Of a stretch of 64,000 nt of DNA, positions 63,043 through 64,000 are shown piece after piece. Origin of the DNA: Flavobacteriaceae bacterium (GTDB taxonomy: Bacteria; Bacteroidota; Bacteroidia; Flavobacteriales; Flavobacteriaceae). Every line of letters starts with the position of its first letter. Within the stretch, counting starts at the first letter, position 1. The DNA lies in assembly GCA_029243385.1 (NCBI GenBank), contig JAQWSC010000006.1:62001-126000 (forward strand), given 5' to 3'. The notes beneath the pieces are model-generated. The model was not told the origin of the DNA, made no database searches, and worked only from the letters and a program-made list of their open reading frames with translations. The position numbers were made by a program, and so were the translations under genes.

Positions 63043-64000
63043 TTGAATAAAAAAGCATGGGGCTTTCTAAAATTTATCGCCCCCTTGTTATTGGGTGCAT
63101 TCTTTATCGCATATTCTTTTTCAAACACTACTGTTGAAGATCGAAAAAACATTCTTCAAGCTATCCAAAGTGCAGATTATCGCTTTGTCGGGCTATCTGT
63201 TTTGATTGGGATTGCAAGTCATTTATCCCGTGCTTACCGCTGGAAACTCATGCTCTTGCCTGTGGGACACAATATTTCTTTTATCAACAGTATTCTGTTG
63301 GTTCTCATTACCTACCTTTCCAACTTGGGGATTCCCCGATCTGGTGAATTTTTGAGAGCCACTGCACTGAGAACTTACGAAAAAGTCCCCTTCGAAAAGG
63401 GATTTGGAACCATCGTTACCGAACGAGTGATTGATGTGTTGTTTTTGGTTGCTTTTCTACTTATTGGCGGAATGTTAAATACAGAACTGTTGACTTCGTA
63501 TTCTCCCAATTCGTCAGCAATTGTGCTTGTCTTGTTTTTAGCGGCAATTGCCATAGCAGGTTTTGTTGTCATTCGAAAAAAAGGATTTGCATCCTCAAAC
63601 AAATGGATTCAAAAAATTGGAGCCTTTTTTAAAGGCCTTGCAGAAGGCATTTTATCAGTCGATAAAATTCCCAACAAACAAGTTTTTATAATTCATTCCA
63701 TCCTTATTTGGGTTTTTTATTTGCTCATGTTTGATGTTATTAAATACAGTATTCCCGAAACCGCTGATTTGTCTTTAAGTCAAACCCTACTCGCTTTTAT
63801 TGCGGGTGCCGTTGCCATGTCAACAACCAACGGTGGCATTGGGGTATTTCCTATTGCCGTCAGTGCTGTGCTGATGAATTTTGGAGTACCATTAGAGGCC
63901 GCTTTGGCATTTGGATGGTTGATGTGGACTTCTCAAACACTCATGGTTGTTGTTTTTGGATCCATTTCGTTCCTGCTCCTTCCAGTGGTAAATCGAAATA
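63043..64000 (+). CDS. Flippase-like membrane protein (LPG synthase TM family), truncated by window end
   Basis: Integral membrane protein read from TTG at 63043-63045 (NKKAWGFLKFIAPLLLGAFF follows), the only plausible start because an in-frame stop lies at 63025-63027 and no ATG intervenes. At least 319 residues are seen, with seven or more membrane helices and the family patterns HLSRAYRWKLML, SNLGIPRSGEFLRATAL and STTNGGIGVFPIAVSAVL typical of UPF0104/lysylphosphatidylglycerol synthetase transmembrane proteins. This family includes flippases, and the substrate here is unknown. The C-terminus lies beyond base 64000. It starts 10 bases after panD. Confidence 0.88.
   Translation, partial: MNKKAWGFLKFIAPLLLGAFFIAYSFSNTTVEDRKNILQAIQSADYRFVGLSVLIGIASHLSRAYRWKLMLLPVGHNISFINSILLVLITYLSNLGIPRSGEFLRATALRTYEKVPFEKGFGTIVTERVIDVLFLVAFLLIGGMLNTELLTSYSPNSSAIVLVLFLAAIAIAGFVVIRKKGFASSNKWIQKIGAFFKGLAEGILSVDKIPNKQVFIIHSILIWVFYLLMFDVIKYSIPETADLSLSQTLLAFIAGAVAMSTTNGGIGVFPIAVSAVLMNFGVPLEAALAFGWLMWTSQTLMVVVFGSISFLLLPVVNRN

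Overview
The window looks like a chromosomal segment of a marine-type member of the Flavobacteriaceae (Bacteroidota). The evidence is AT-rich DNA, many promoter -7 boxes of the Bacteroidota form TAnnTTTG, and family-specific genes: sprA (type IX secretion translocon), alternative complex III (actABCDEF), DUF4270, DUF3341, DUF2723 and a short one-domain glycogen synthase. The gene order (ruvB-queG-maeB-ruvA-sprA-gcvH-vanZ; rplM-rpsI-rpsB-tsf-pyrH-frr; rimP-nusA-infB; panC-panD) is largely core housekeeping. No rRNA, CRISPR array, insertion sequence, prophage structural gene or replication origin was seen. One tRNA (Gln-UUG) is present. No gene-free stretch exceeds about 250 bases.

Layout. 1-4270 (minus): cytochrome oxidase accessory and assembly cluster (SCO1, a cysteine-free companion, subunit IV, two subunit III proteins, heme O synthase). 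4374-5880 (minus): tandem tonB duplicates. 6047-19098 (minus): vanZ-like, gcvH, sprA, ruvA, maeB, queG, ruvB. 19141-19818 (minus): a Crp/Fnr regulator with Fnr-like N-terminal cysteines. 20067-31156 (minus): one respiratory operon, actA-B-C-D-E-F followed by coxB and coxA, which should build an alternative complex III/cytochrome oxidase chain from menaquinol to oxygen. 31376-31747 (plus): SPOR protein. 31752-36189 (minus): rimP-nusA-infB. Then come tRNA-Gln, a large DUF2723 membrane protein, a cysteine-less thioredoxin, a phosphoesterase, polA, the ribosomal protein/translation cluster, an RND-type exporter, asnS, rpoN and a 58-residue CDGSH iron-sulfur protein. 54811-57203 is a small, visibly AT-richer accessory block (DinB-like protein, recombinase-helix-like small protein, EF-hand coiled-coil protein, small membrane protein). 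57248-61711 (minus) is glgA-like, DUF4270 lipoprotein, glmS. 61820-64000 (plus) is panC, panD and a flippase-like protein cut by the window edge.

The two most surprising observations are nonsense codons in genes expected to be important. actC carries one in-frame TAG where family members are expected to have Tyr. infB carries three in-frame TAA codons within 36 bases, which separate its N-terminal IF2N domain from the rest. In both cases the reading frame and plausible protein sequence continue through the stops. TAG and TAA both serve as ordinary stops elsewhere in the window, so simple genetic-code reassignment does not explain them. They may be real gene fissions, readthrough sites, or sequence errors; reads and relatives must decide. 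The best candidate for an undescribed system is the 55.4-57.2 kb accessory block around the EF-hand coiled-coil protein, but its function cannot be read from sequence alone.
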